From: Halomonas sp. | GTDB taxonomy: Bacteria > Pseudomonadota > Gammaproteobacteria > Pseudomonadales > Halomonadaceae | Reading direction: 5' to 3' | Assembly (NCBI RefSeq): GCF_020832045.1 | Contig: NZ_JAFIFK010000031.1 | Coordinates: 51,023 to 115,022 of the forward strand | Length of the DNA stretch: 64,000 nt | Shown here: positions 30,139-38,243 of the stretch, piece after piece | How the letters are laid out: every line of letters starts with the position of its first letter | Position numbering within the stretch: the first letter of the stretch is position 1 | The notes under the pieces: model-generated | Told to the model about the DNA's origin: nothing | Databases searched by the model: none | The model's input: only the letters and a program-made list of their open reading frames with translations | Translations under genes and position numbers: made by a program

Positions 30139-30887
30139 GCCGCCGTTTCCTCCACCACCCAATCGTAACCGCGGGATTCGAGCTCACGGGCGAGCTCGGC
30201 ATCGCCGCTCTTGGCAATACGGCCATCGACCAGCACATGCACGCGGTCGGGCACGATGTAATCGAGCAGGCGCTGGTAATGGGTCACCAGCAGGATACCG
30301 CGCTCCTCGCCACGCAATGAGTTGACCCCATCGGCCACCACGCGCATGGCATCGATGTCCAAACCGGAGTCGATCTCGTCGAGCATGGCCAGCTTGGGCT
30401 GCAACACCAGCATCTGCAGGATCTCGTTGCGCTTCTTCTCACCGCCGGAGAAGCCCTCGTTGACGGCACGCTGCAGGAAGCTGGCGTCCATCTTCATCTG
30501 CGCCAGCCTTTCCTTGACCAGCTTGAGGAACTCGGGGGCCGGCATCTCACCCTCGCCGCGAGCCTGTCGCTGAGCATTGAGGGCCGCCTTGAGCAGGTAG
30601 ATGTTCTTAACGCCGGGGATCTCCACCGGGTACTGGAAACCCAGCAGCAGGCCCGCCTGGGCGCGCTCCTCGATCTCCATTTCCAGCACGTCGCGACCTT
30701 CGAAAGTGACCGAGCCGGAGGTGACCTCATAGCCCTCCTTGCCCGCGATTACCGCCGAGAGGGTCGACTTGCCGGCTCCATTGGGACCCATGATGGCATG
30801 GACCTCCCCGGCGTTGATGGTAAGAGTCAGGCCCTTGAGGATTTCCTTGCCTTCCACCTTGACGTACAGATCCTTGACTTCGAGCAT
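30135..30887 (-). CDS. sufC: Fe-S assembly ATPase SufC
   Basis: A 250-residue soluble ABC ATPase. Walker A GPNGAGKSTL, signature FSGGEKKRNE and Walker B AMLDEIDSGLD are all canonical for SufC. It powers conformational change of the SufBC2D scaffold. The ATG at 30887 follows AAAGG; a GTG immediately upstream is an alternative. The gene is separated from sufB by a 200-bp gap with a large palindrome, unlike the tight sufCDST spacing. Confidence 0.95.
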   Translation of the reverse strand: MLEVKDLYVKVEGKEILKGLTLTINAGEVHAIMGPNGAGKSTLSAVIAGKEGYEVTSGSVTFEGRDVLEMEIEERAQAGLLLGFQYPVEIPGVKNIYLLKAALNAQRQARGEGEMPAPEFLKLVKERLAQMKMDASFLQRAVNEGFSGGEKKRNEILQMLVLQPKLAMLDEIDSGLDIDAMRVVADGVNSLRGEERGILLVTHYQRLLDYIVPDRVHVLVDGRIAKSGDAELARELESRGYDWVVEETAA

Positions 30888-30961
30888 CACGATTACCTTT
30901 CGATTCTGGCGAGCCGCTCAAGCGACCCGAAAAAATTATTCACCCAGCCCAACGAAACGAG

Positions 30962-31062
30962 CGAGCGGCGTCTGGACAAGGCGAGCGCGGAAGAGAGAAG
31001 CGGAGTTTACGACTGTAAATGAGCATTCTCGAATCCGCGCTCAACGCCGTACAGGCGTCGCG
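30962..31062. repeat. Large imperfect palindrome between sufB and sufC
   Basis: The left arm GGCGTCTGGACAAGGCGAG-CGCGGA pairs with most of the complement of TCCGCGCTCAACGCCGTACAGGCGTC. An inner TTTAC-GACT-GTAAA stem lies between them. The structure spans about 100 bases in an otherwise gene-free 200-bp gap inside the operon. It resembles REP/BIME-type intergenic repeats; copy number elsewhere in the genome is unknown. Confidence 0.55.
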
Positions 31063-31087
31063 TAGCCGTTTCCTTAGCCAAAGCGCT

Positions 31088-32530
31088 TTAACCCACGGCA
31101 CCTTCCAGGGTGACATTGAGCAATGCCTCGGCCTCCACGGCGAATTCCATCGGCAGCTCCTGGAACACGTCCTTGCAGAAGCCGTTGACGATCATGCTCA
31201 CCGCATCCTCCTCGGAGATACCGCGGCTCTGGCAGTAGAACAGCTGGTCCTCGCCGATCTTGGAGGTGGTCGCCTCGTGCTCGATGGTTGCCGTGCTATT
31301 GCCGATCTCCTGATACGGGAAGGTATGCGCCCCGCACTGGTCACCGATCAGCAGCGAGTCGCACTGGGTAAAGTTGCGTGCGCCCTTGGCCCGAGGCCCG
31401 ATCTTGACTAGGCCGCGATAGGACTGGTTGCTGCGCCCCGCGGAGATGCCCTTGGAGACGATGTAGGAGCGCGTGCCCTCGCCGATGTGGATCATCTTGG
31501 TGCCGGTATCGGCCTGCTGGCGGCCGTTGGTCACCGCCACGGAGTAGAACTCGCCGATGCTGTCCTTACCGCGCAGCACGCAGGAGGGATACTTCCAGGT
31601 GATGGCGGAGCCGGTCTCGACCTGGGTCCAGCTGATACGTGAACGGTCGCCGCGGCAGTCGCCACGCTTGGTCACGAAGTTGTAGATACCGCCCTTGCCG
31701 TTTTCGTCGCCGGGATACCAGTTCTGCACCGTAGAGTATTTGATGTAGGCATCGTCCAGCGCCACCAGCTCGACCACGGCGGCGTGAAGCTGGTTCTCGT
31801 CGCGCATCGGCGCGGTGCAGCCCTCCAGATACGATACCTGAGCGCCCTCCTCGCAGATGATCAAGGTGCGTTCGAATTGCCCGGTATTGGCTGCATTGAT
31901 GCGGAAATAGGTAGAAAGCTCCATCGGACAGGTCACGCCCTTGGGCACGAAGACGAAAGAACCGTCCGTGAACACCGCCGAGTTGAGCGCGGCGAAGTAG
32001 TTGTCGGCCACCGGCACCACCGTGCCCAGGTACTGCTTGATCAGCTCCGGGTAGTCGCGGATCGCCTCGGAGATCGAGCAGAAGATGACCCCCGCCTCGT
32101 GCAGCTTGTGCTTGAAGGTGGTGGTTACAGAAACGGAGTCGAACACCGCATCCACCGCCACGCCTGCCAGGGCGGCGCGCTCGTGCAGTGGGATACCCAG
32201 CTTCTCGTAGGTTTCGAGCAGCTTGGGATCGACCTCATCGAGGCTCTGGGGACGATCCTCGGGGCGCTTGGGCGCGCTGTAATAGGAGATCGCCTGATAG
32301 TCGATGGGCGGATAATCGAGGTGTGCCCAGGAGGGCGGCGTCATCTTGAGCCATTGATGGTAGGCCTTGATACGCCATTCCAGCATCCATTCGGGTTCGC
32401 CCTTCTTGTTGGAAATGAAGGCGATGACACTCTCGTCGAGCCCCGGTGGCACCGTCTCGCTCTCGATGTCGGTCACGAAGCCTTCTTTGTATTCGCGACG
32501 GACCAGCTGTTCCATTTCCTGACTTGCCAT
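31088..32530 (-). CDS. sufB: Fe-S scaffold protein SufB
   Basis: A 480-residue core scaffold subunit that holds the nascent cluster with SufC and SufD. Characteristic segments include [58 protein letters not shown] and the C-terminal [35 protein letters not shown] precedes the ATG. Follows the Rrf2-type regulator on the same strand with a 70-bp gap, presumably from the same promoter. Confidence 0.96.
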   Translation of the reverse strand: MASQEMEQLVRREYKEGFVTDIESETVPPGLDESVIAFISNKKGEPEWMLEWRIKAYHQWLKMTPPSWAHLDYPPIDYQAISYYSAPKRPEDRPQSLDEVDPKLLETYEKLGIPLHERAALAGVAVDAVFDSVSVTTTFKHKLHEAGVIFCSISEAIRDYPELIKQYLGTVVPVADNYFAALNSAVFTDGSFVFVPKGVTCPMELSTYFRINAANTGQFERTLIICEEGAQVSYLEGCTAPMRDENQLHAAVVELVALDDAYIKYSTVQNWYPGDENGKGGIYNFVTKRGDCRGDRSRISWTQVETGSAITWKYPSCVLRGKDSIGEFYSVAVTNGRQQADTGTKMIHIGEGTRSYIVSKGISAGRSNQSYRGLVKIGPRAKGARNFTQCDSLLIGDQCGAHTFPYQEIGNSTATIEHEATTSKIGEDQLFYCQSRGISEEDAVSMIVNGFCKDVFQELPMEFAVEAEALLNVTLEGAVG

Positions 32531-32600
32531 GGTCTCTCCCCTCCCGGGCGGTTGGGCTGGCGAGCGTACTCGCCTCGGGTAATGAATCCGGTTCGGTGGC

Positions 32601-33065
32601 TCAGGCCATATCGGCGGCCAGGCTCACGCTCTGTATGGGTAGCTGCACCGGCAGCTTGATTGGCGCAGTGTCGGCCAGATGGGCCAGGGTCACGCTATCG
32701 AGCAGGGTGCGCACGGCAACTGATACACGCTGCCAGTTGTCCGACACGCCGCAGGTGGCGAGCAAATCGCAGTCGCCCTCTGCATGGCTGCATTCGGTCA
32801 TCGCTACCGGCCCTTCGATGGCGGTGATGATATCGATGGCGGTGATGCGCGATGCCGGCCGGGCCAGCGAATAGCCCCCCTGAGCGCCGCGGCGCGACTC
32901 CAGCAACCCTGCCTTGACCAGCATCTTCAAGGTCTTGCTGACGGTTGGATGCGGCAACTGCACGGTCTCGGCCAACTCAGCCGCAGCATGAGGCTGTTCG
33001 GGATGCCGGGCGATCTGCGCCAGGATCACGGCGGCGTAGTCGGTTAGCCGGGATAGTTTCAGCAT
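32601..33065 (-). CDS. Rrf2-family Fe-S regulator of the suf operon
   Basis: A 154-residue winged-helix regulator beginning [19 protein letters not shown]. The recognition region is [32 protein letters not shown]. Three cysteines at 92, 99 and 105 are placed as the cluster ligands of IscR, but the fourth (His in IscR) is replaced in the CGVSDNW stretch. That pattern fits the suf-specific branch of the family. It probably represses suf when holding a cluster. Longer in-frame starts would read into the promoter; the palindrome at 33111-33135 is its likely operator. Confidence 0.9.
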   Translation of the reverse strand: MLKLSRLTDYAAVILAQIARHPEQPHAAAELAETVQLPHPTVSKTLKMLVKAGLLESRRGAQGGYSLARPASRITAIDIITAIEGPVAMTECSHAEGDCDLLATCGVSDNWQRVSVAVRTLLDSVTLAHLADTAPIKLPVQLPIQSVSLAADMA

Positions 33066-33110
33066 GCCAGACTCCTGAGTCGCTGCTGCATGGCGGAGGG
33101 TCCGCACTCC

Positions 33111-33149
33111 ATTTGGGACCATTTTAGTCCTGTATGAAATCGATGTGAA
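33111..33149 (-). promoter_or_regulatory. suf operon promoter with overlapping IscR-like operator
   Basis: On the minus strand TTCACA (33144-33149) and TAAAAT (33121-33126) are 17 bases apart, each matching sigma70 consensus at five of six positions. The 25-base stretch 33111-33135 fits the type 1 IscR motif at about 18 of 25 positions, with central GGAC-N7-GTCC arms, and covers the -10 and start region. Divergent gap 33150-33393 shows nothing else I can support. Confidence 0.7.
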
Positions 33150-33393
33150 GCCTTCCACTCAAAGATCGTCTTCATACGGCGAGATCGCGGCAAGATCGAC
33201 GCCATTCCCATCAATAACGCCAATCGTTCTCATTCATAAAAAATATGTCGCAACGCCCTGGGGCAGTGGCAGCCACTTTTCGACCTGAACTGGTCTGGAA
33301 ACTGGCGAGCACGAGCCGAATTCGCCAGACTTGCATAGATGGTTAGCGGTATCGGCCAAGGAACCACTGAACGCCACATTGACGAGGCACCCC

Positions 33394-33867
33394 ATGCGTA
33401 ACCTCAAACTCGACCGCATCGACCGCATGCTGCTCGAAGCCTTGCAGCAGGACGCCCGTCTTACCACCGCCGAACTGGCAGAACTCGTGAACCTTTCCCC
33501 ATCCCCCTGCGCTCGCCGAATCCGCAGGCTCGAGCAAGCGGGATTGATCAAGCGCTATCGCGCCGAGCTGGACAAGTCGCTGCTCGGCCTGGTGGTGACG
33601 ACCTTCGTGCAGGTACGCCTCGGCCATCATCAACAGGAATGGGTAGAGCAATTCGAGGGGACCGTACGCAGCATGCCGGAAGTGATTCAGTGTCACAGCG
33701 TTTCAGGCCATTTCGATTATCTGCTCCAGGTCATCAGCACCGATATCGATGGCTTCGAGCAGTGGTTGAGGAAGTTCCGTCAGTTGAAGGAGGTCAGCGT
33801 CGTTGACAGTAGTCTCGCGATACGTGCGATCAAGGAGAGCGGAGCCCTGCCCCTGCCAGCCGAGTGA
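33394..33867 (+). CDS. Lrp/AsnC-family regulator
   Basis: A 157-residue transcription factor. The N-terminal helix-turn-helix (LDRIDRMLLEALQQDARLTTAELAELVNLSPSPCARRIRRLE) is followed by an RAM effector-binding domain ending in a VDSSLAIRAIKES strand. Such proteins sense amino acids. GAGG precedes the ATG at 33394. Targets unknown; the neighbour downstream is an SDR-like protein gene 35 bp away. Confidence 0.9.
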   Translation: MRNLKLDRIDRMLLEALQQDARLTTAELAELVNLSPSPCARRIRRLEQAGLIKRYRAELDKSLLGLVVTTFVQVRLGHHQQEWVEQFEGTVRSMPEVIQCHSVSGHFDYLLQVISTDIDGFEQWLRKFRQLKEVSVVDSSLAIRAIKESGALPLPAE

Positions 33868-33902
33868 TAAAGGGCGGCAAGGCATGAGCGAACGGAGATG
33901 AC

Positions 33903-34829
33903 ATGGCAAAGGGCTTGATCACGGTTTTCGGCGGAACCGGATTTCTCGGCGCCCGAGTGGTGCGCGAACTGTTCGAGGCGGGGCATGCCGTGCGCATTGC
34001 ATCGCGCCGAGCGGCGCTGCCTGAATGGGCCGAACCCGGCGACCCGCTCGAACCCATTGCAGCCGATATCGGCAGCGACAACGACGTACGTCGGGCGCTC
34101 GACGGGGCATCCGGCGCGGTCAATGCCGTCAGCCTCTATGTGGAGAGTTCACGCGCCAGCTTTGAGGACATTCACGTGGAAGGAGCCGGCCGTCTGGCCC
34201 GCGTGGCCATGGCTGCGGGCGTGGAGACGTTCGTCCAGCTATCCGGAATCGGTGCCAGTCCCACCTCGCGCTCACGTTATGTAAGAGCAAGGGGGAGAGG
34301 CGAATCGAGAGTGATCGAGGAGTATTCCAAAGCGGTAATCCTGCGCCCGAGCGTCATGTTCGGCCCTCACGACGCCTTTATCTGCCGCTTGGCGCAACTG
34401 ACCAGACTGCCCGCCATCCCCATGTTCGGCCACGGACGAACGCGTATGCAGCCAGTTCATGTCGTGGATATGGCACGCGCCATCGTGCGCCTGCTGGGGG
34501 AGTCGCCACCGGAGCGCCGTCTGTTCGAACTGGGCGGCCCGGACGTGCTGCGCTATCGCGATATCGTGCAGTTGGTGCAGGCGCAGCTCGAGCATGAAAG
34601 GCCGTTGCTCCCAGTGCCCTTCCCGCTGTGGCACCTGGCCGCGCTGCTGGCATACCCTCTGCCCGGTCCGCCGTTGACGCGCGACCAGGTTTTCATGATG
34701 GCCGAAGACAATACCGTCGGCGAAGGCGTTGGCACCTTCGCCGACCTGGGCATCCTGCCTCGCTCGCTGCGTGACTCGTTGCCCACCTGCCTGTCGCCTC
34801 AGGCGTCGGACTCGTCCTCGTCTGAATAG
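33903..34829 (+). CDS. NAD(P)-binding atypical SDR (NDUFA9-like)
   Basis: A 308-residue protein with an N-terminal Rossmann fold (ITVFGGTGFLGARVVRELFEAGH, GxxGxxG type). It lacks the YxxxK pair of classical dehydrogenases. The pattern VQLSGIGASPTSRSRYVRARGRGE and PSVMFGPHDAFI matches the complex-I NDUFA9-like atypical SDR group, which often has a structural or ubiquinone-linked role. Its last 31 bases overlap the convergent PhoU-like gene. Confidence 0.82.
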   Translation: MAKGLITVFGGTGFLGARVVRELFEAGHAVRIASRRAALPEWAEPGDPLEPIAADIGSDNDVRRALDGASGAVNAVSLYVESSRASFEDIHVEGAGRLARVAMAAGVETFVQLSGIGASPTSRSRYVRARGRGESRVIEEYSKAVILRPSVMFGPHDAFICRLAQLTRLPAIPMFGHGRTRMQPVHVVDMARAIVRLLGESPPERRLFELGGPDVLRYRDIVQLVQAQLEHERPLLPVPFPLWHLAALLAYPLPGPPLTRDQVFMMAEDNTVGEGVGTFADLGILPRSLRDSLPTCLSPQASDSSSSE

Positions 34830-35482
34830 AAATCCAGATCCTCAAGGCGCCCCAAGGCTGCCGTAGCGATATTGGCCAGGTGTGCCGCTACGCGCTTGTA
34901 GTGTCGAGCAAGAAGCGAATAGGCCACGGCTTCGTGGAACTCCACCTTATCCTCATCGCGAAACAGCTCCTCGATCAGGCGATCACAGTGCAGACGCACC
35001 TCACGAGCCATCGTCAAGGCCTTACGGGCGCTGACCTCATCGGACAGCTGCGCCGCCTTGATGACCAAGCCGAACATGTCGGCCACCTGAAGAGCAATAC
35101 GATCCAGCGGCTCCTGATACTTGATGACGTGGAAGCCCTCGCGATAGAAATGCCCGACCTCGAAGACGTTCTTGCAGTAGTCGCCAATGCGCTCAGCATC
35201 CTTGGCAACGCTCATCAAGGCCAGACATATGGCCACATCGTGACCAGGATTAACGGTCAGATGGCGCAGAACCTTGCGCCGAATCGAGCGCTCCAACTCA
35301 TTGATGCTGCGGTCTCGCTCGTAAAGCGGCCCACGCACATCATCCGCGGGCACAGAGCTGTGCAATACCTCATTGGCGCGGTCGAACATCCAGGCGCCGT
35401 TCTGCAGCATCTGGGTTAGGTCCTCAAAGGCCAGATTGATAGTGTTCTCTGAGGTCAGGGCGCTGAATAACTGACGAAACAT
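34799..35482 (-). CDS. PhoU-domain protein
   Basis: A 227-residue helical protein with two PhoU-type repeats (RDRSINELERSIRRKVLRHL and ALMSVAKDAERIGDYCKNVFEVG), ending in an acidic tail. Such proteins modulate phosphate uptake. It directly follows the Na/Pi cotransporter gene (25-bp gap) on the same strand, so it is probably the partner regulator of that carrier, not PhoU of the Pst system. Start at MFRQLFSALTSEN; a longer start would overlap the upstream gene. Confidence 0.88.
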   Translation of the reverse strand: MFRQLFSALTSENTINLAFEDLTQMLQNGAWMFDRANEVLHSSVPADDVRGPLYERDRSINELERSIRRKVLRHLTVNPGHDVAICLALMSVAKDAERIGDYCKNVFEVGHFYREGFHVIKYQEPLDRIALQVADMFGLVIKAAQLSDEVSARKALTMAREVRLHCDRLIEELFRDEDKVEFHEAVAYSLLARHYKRVAAHLANIATAALGRLEDLDFYSDEDESDA

Positions 35483-35507
35483 CGAAGATACTCCTGAAAC
35501 AGCGCGC

Positions 35508-36716
35508 TCAGCGCAGGCTCGTAAACAGTTCGACGGCACCGATTCCCAGCAGCGGGATCACCAGGAACACGCCGATGAGGAAAGCGAAGGCATAGCGAGT
35601 CTGGCGTGCCGCCAGCTTGCCGTACCAGGTCGCCACCTTAAGAGGAATATAACGCAGCGGCCACCAGATCGCGGTACCGGTCAAATTGAACATGACGTGG
35701 AACAGCGCCACCGTCATCGCAGCCGCAACCGGATTGGCGGTAGCGGCCAGAACGCTGGTTACGGTGGTGCCCAGGTTGGCACCCATCATGAACGGCAGCA
35801 CGCGTCTCAGGCGCACAACGCCGGCACCGGCCAAGGGCACCATCAAGCTGCTGGTGATGGTGCTGGACTGCACCAGCACGGTGGACACCACCCCAACCCC
35901 ATAGGCGCGCAGATCGCTGCGGAAGAAATAGGTGCGAAACAGGCCGTCCATGTGCCGGAGCAGGGCACCTCGCAGATTTTGCACCATGAATATCAGGGCA
36001 ATGAACATCAACAGCAAACCCAGACCGGCCACCAGCAGCCCTTGGGCCGCCGGGGTTGGCATAAGCCACCCCCCGAGGGCATTGAAGAGATCCACAACCG
36101 GCTGAGTAATGAGTTTGATTGGACTATTGGGGCGCGCCACTTCCTCCAGGCCGATCAGCTCGGCCAGCCAACCGGCCAGACGGGAGAAGATTCCACGCCC
36201 GGCCTCGTGAAACAGGCCGCTGATGAATTCCAGTGGAAACACCACCAGCACGGTGAGGATATTGAAGAAGTCATGCATCAGCGCTGCGGTGAAGGAACGC
36301 CTGAAGTTGCGCTTGATGCGCATGTTGGCCAGCGCCACGATCACGCCGGTAACGGCAGTGCCGATGTTGGCCCCCATGATGGCGAACACCGCCGTTCCGA
36401 GGGTCATCTCACCGGTTGCCACCAGAGTCACGATCAGTGCCGACGTGAATGAAGAGCTCTGCACGATCATCGTGACCAGCACACCGGCCAGCAAAGCGAT
36501 GAAGGGGTTTTCGCCATAGGCGAAGAGCTGTGTCAGGAAGTCGCTGGCGCGACCGAAGGTGCCGAGCCCGGAGCCCAGTACGTTCAGGGCGGCGAGAAAG
36601 AGATACAGGCAAACCCCGGCATAGACGGCACGCATCCAGGCCGGTACTTCTCTAACCGGCTCACGTGTCAGTGCTGCGCGCTGCGTTTCGCTGGAAGAAG
36701 ATTGAGGTTTCGACAT
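35508..36716 (-). CDS. Na/Pi cotransporter family protein
   Basis: A 402-residue inner-membrane carrier of the SLC34/NptA family. The two inverted QSSS-type repeats are visible: VQSSSFTSALIV near residue 85 and VQSSTITSSLMV later, each followed by GAN-x-GT (MGANIGTAVTG and MGANLGTTVTS). It would drive phosphate uptake with sodium, a fitting solution in a halophile. A near-consensus Pho box and -10 element precede it, and the PhoU-like gene follows. Confidence 0.92.
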   Translation of the reverse strand: MSKPQSSSSETQRAALTREPVREVPAWMRAVYAGVCLYLFLAALNVLGSGLGTFGRASDFLTQLFAYGENPFIALLAGVLVTMIVQSSSFTSALIVTLVATGEMTLGTAVFAIMGANIGTAVTGVIVALANMRIKRNFRRSFTAALMHDFFNILTVLVVFPLEFISGLFHEAGRGIFSRLAGWLAELIGLEEVARPNSPIKLITQPVVDLFNALGGWLMPTPAAQGLLVAGLGLLLMFIALIFMVQNLRGALLRHMDGLFRTYFFRSDLRAYGVGVVSTVLVQSSTITSSLMVPLAGAGVVRLRRVLPFMMGANLGTTVTSVLAATANPVAAAMTVALFHVMFNLTGTAIWWPLRYIPLKVATWYGKLAARQTRYAFAFLIGVFLVIPLLGIGAVELFTSLR

Positions 36717-36785
36717 GAAAGGGCCGCTTTGCTCTCTGCATGGAAATGTGACGGATGCATGACACCCAGGTTACTGATGGCGAAC

Positions 36786-36817
36786 GGTATAGCCGTCGTG
36801 TGACAGTTTCATGACAG
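36786..36817 (-). promoter_or_regulatory. Pho box and -10 element of the Na/Pi cotransporter operon
   Basis: The minus strand reads CTGTCATGAAACTGTCAC (36817 to 36800). Its two CTGTCA repeats sit at the 11-base spacing of PhoB sites, close to the consensus CTGTCATAAAACTGTCAY. Eight bases later comes TATACC (36786-36791), the classical Pho-box-to--10 spacing. The carrier gene starts about 70 bases downstream. Strong evidence for PhoB control. Confidence 0.8.
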
Positions 36818-36825
36818 CGAGGCGC

Positions 36826-37263
36826 TCATTCGCCAATATCCTCGTTCCACAGCTCGGGAGACGTTTCGATGAAGCGCGTCATCAGCTCGACGCACTCCTC
36901 GAGCTGAAGCACCTCGACCGATACGCCCCGTGAGCGCAGTAGCTCCTCTTCGCCAAGAAAAGTCCGGTTCTCGCCGATGACGACCCGCGGGATGCCGTAG
37001 AGCAGGATGGCGCCACTACACATAGGGCAAGGCGACAACGTAGTGTAGAGGGTGCAGTGGCGATACACCGATGCCGCTAAACGGCCCGCATTCTCGAGCG
37101 CATCCATTTCACCATGCAGTACGGTGCTGCCCGACTGAACGCGCCGGTTATGGCCGCGACCGATGATTTTTCCCTCGTGTACCAGCACCGAACCTATGGG
37201 AATGCCGCCTTCCGTCAGTCCGTGACGAGCCTCGTCGATTGCCGCTTGCATGAAGTGGTCCAT
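36826..37263 (-). CDS. Yeast-type cytosine deaminase (nucleoside deaminase family)
   Basis: A 145-residue zinc deaminase. The zinc site is formed by His50 in LHGEMDALEN with Glu52 as proton carrier, and Cys79/Cys82 in SPCPMCSGAI. Residues outside the motif (GGIPIG, GRGHNRR, LENAGRL, YTTLSPC, YGIPRVVIGEN and the final W-NEDIGE) follow Saccharomyces Fcy1 almost block for block. This suggests deamination of cytosine to uracil, and not the tRNA adenosine editing of TadA. GGGAGAGGG precedes the ATG. Substrate is inferred, not shown. Guanine-deaminase-like relatives are the alternative. Confidence 0.85.
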   Translation of the reverse strand: MDHFMQAAIDEARHGLTEGGIPIGSVLVHEGKIIGRGHNRRVQSGSTVLHGEMDALENAGRLAASVYRHCTLYTTLSPCPMCSGAILLYGIPRVVIGENRTFLGEEELLRSRGVSVEVLQLEECVELMTRFIETSPELWNEDIGE

Positions 37264-37369
37264 CAATCCCTCTCCCTTTGGCAAGACCATGCCTGACTCT
37301 GCCGTGACCTTAGCAGACGCCGGCCAAGGCTGCCCGCAAGCCGCTCTGGCAGCGAAGCGTCGCGACATT

Positions 37370-37912
37370 TCATTGCCAACGCCAGCCGTGACGCTCCCAC
37401 CACTCCAGTGCTATGGCGCGATTCTCTGCATTGGCATGCTCGCTGAGCGTTTCGGCAAGACGGACATAGTCGCCGCCGGTCTGAGCCATGAGCTGAGGAT
37501 CCTGAGTGGCCAGCTGCAGTGAGTAGAGCAGCAGCATCAGCTCGTACTGGTCGCCTGAGTCGATCAATGCATACAGCAGCGGTATGGCCGGCTCGCCGAT
37601 CTGCCCCAGGCGCTCCGCCGCGATGTACCACACCCGCGGGTGCTCATCACCGCCATACACATCGATGAAACGGCGATCGGCCAGACGGCTGATGTAATAG
37701 TGAACTTCATCCTCTTCCGAATTGAAGTGGCGGGGTACCCAGAAACGATCTTCACGCGAGGTGGCAAGAACCGAAACGGGAGGTGACGACGGCGCTTGCT
37801 CAACGTTATCGGCGGAAGGAGCCTGCTCCGGGGGCGGCGGCGAATCCCGCCCCGCGCAGCCGTGCAAGAAAAGCAGCAGAATCAGTACGACAGTAATTCT
37901 GGAAACTGGCAT
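37370..37912 (-). CDS. HEAT-like lipoprotein
   Basis: A 180-residue lipoprotein precursor: an N-terminal hydrophobic segment ends in a lipobox LHGC with lipidated Cys19. A proline/serine-rich linker (about 20-50) follows. The rest contains helix pairs (RVWYIAAERLGQIGEPAIPLLYALIDSG) typical of HEAT repeats. Probably tethered to a membrane in the periplasm; function unknown. Upstream of the deaminase gene on the same strand with a 106-bp gap. Confidence 0.75.
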   Translation of the reverse strand: MPVSRITVVLILLLFLHGCAGRDSPPPPEQAPSADNVEQAPSSPPVSVLATSREDRFWVPRHFNSEEDEVHYYISRLADRRFIDVYGGDEHPRVWYIAAERLGQIGEPAIPLLYALIDSGDQYELMLLLYSLQLATQDPQLMAQTGGDYVRLAETLSEHANAENRAIALEWWERHGWRWQ

Positions 37913-38243
37913 TGCATACTCTCTAACTGGCCTTGGGTTGCTGCGTTTTTACGCTTTTGCTCGCTCGTTGGCTAGCCTAGCGAGCCGAGTTGAGCCGAAT
38001 CATCAATCAGTGCCTGCCCGGGCACCTCGGCCAACACTCGTCTCGGAGGCTGGAACAGGTTACGACCGGAGCCGGCGGCATCGTCCGGTAGCGCGATGCG
38101 ACGGCCGTTGAGGGGAAGCCGGACAGCATGCGCAATCGCCGCGGCGACCGTTGGTACACAGCGTAGTCGAGCTGCGCGGCCTTGGCCGCCCTCTGCCTTC
38201 CCGCTATGCTCCGAGTAACGGGAACGGTTAGCGAGGAGACAGC
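37913..38243. other. Gene-free gap with possible coding remnant
   Basis: 331 bases between the lipoprotein and panE-like genes. No open frame has a plausible start and ribosome site. One minus-strand frame (about 38155-37980) reads CVPTVAAAIAHAVRLPLNGRRI, which recalls C-termini of molybdenum hydroxylases but is too short to assign. Confidence 0.3.
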
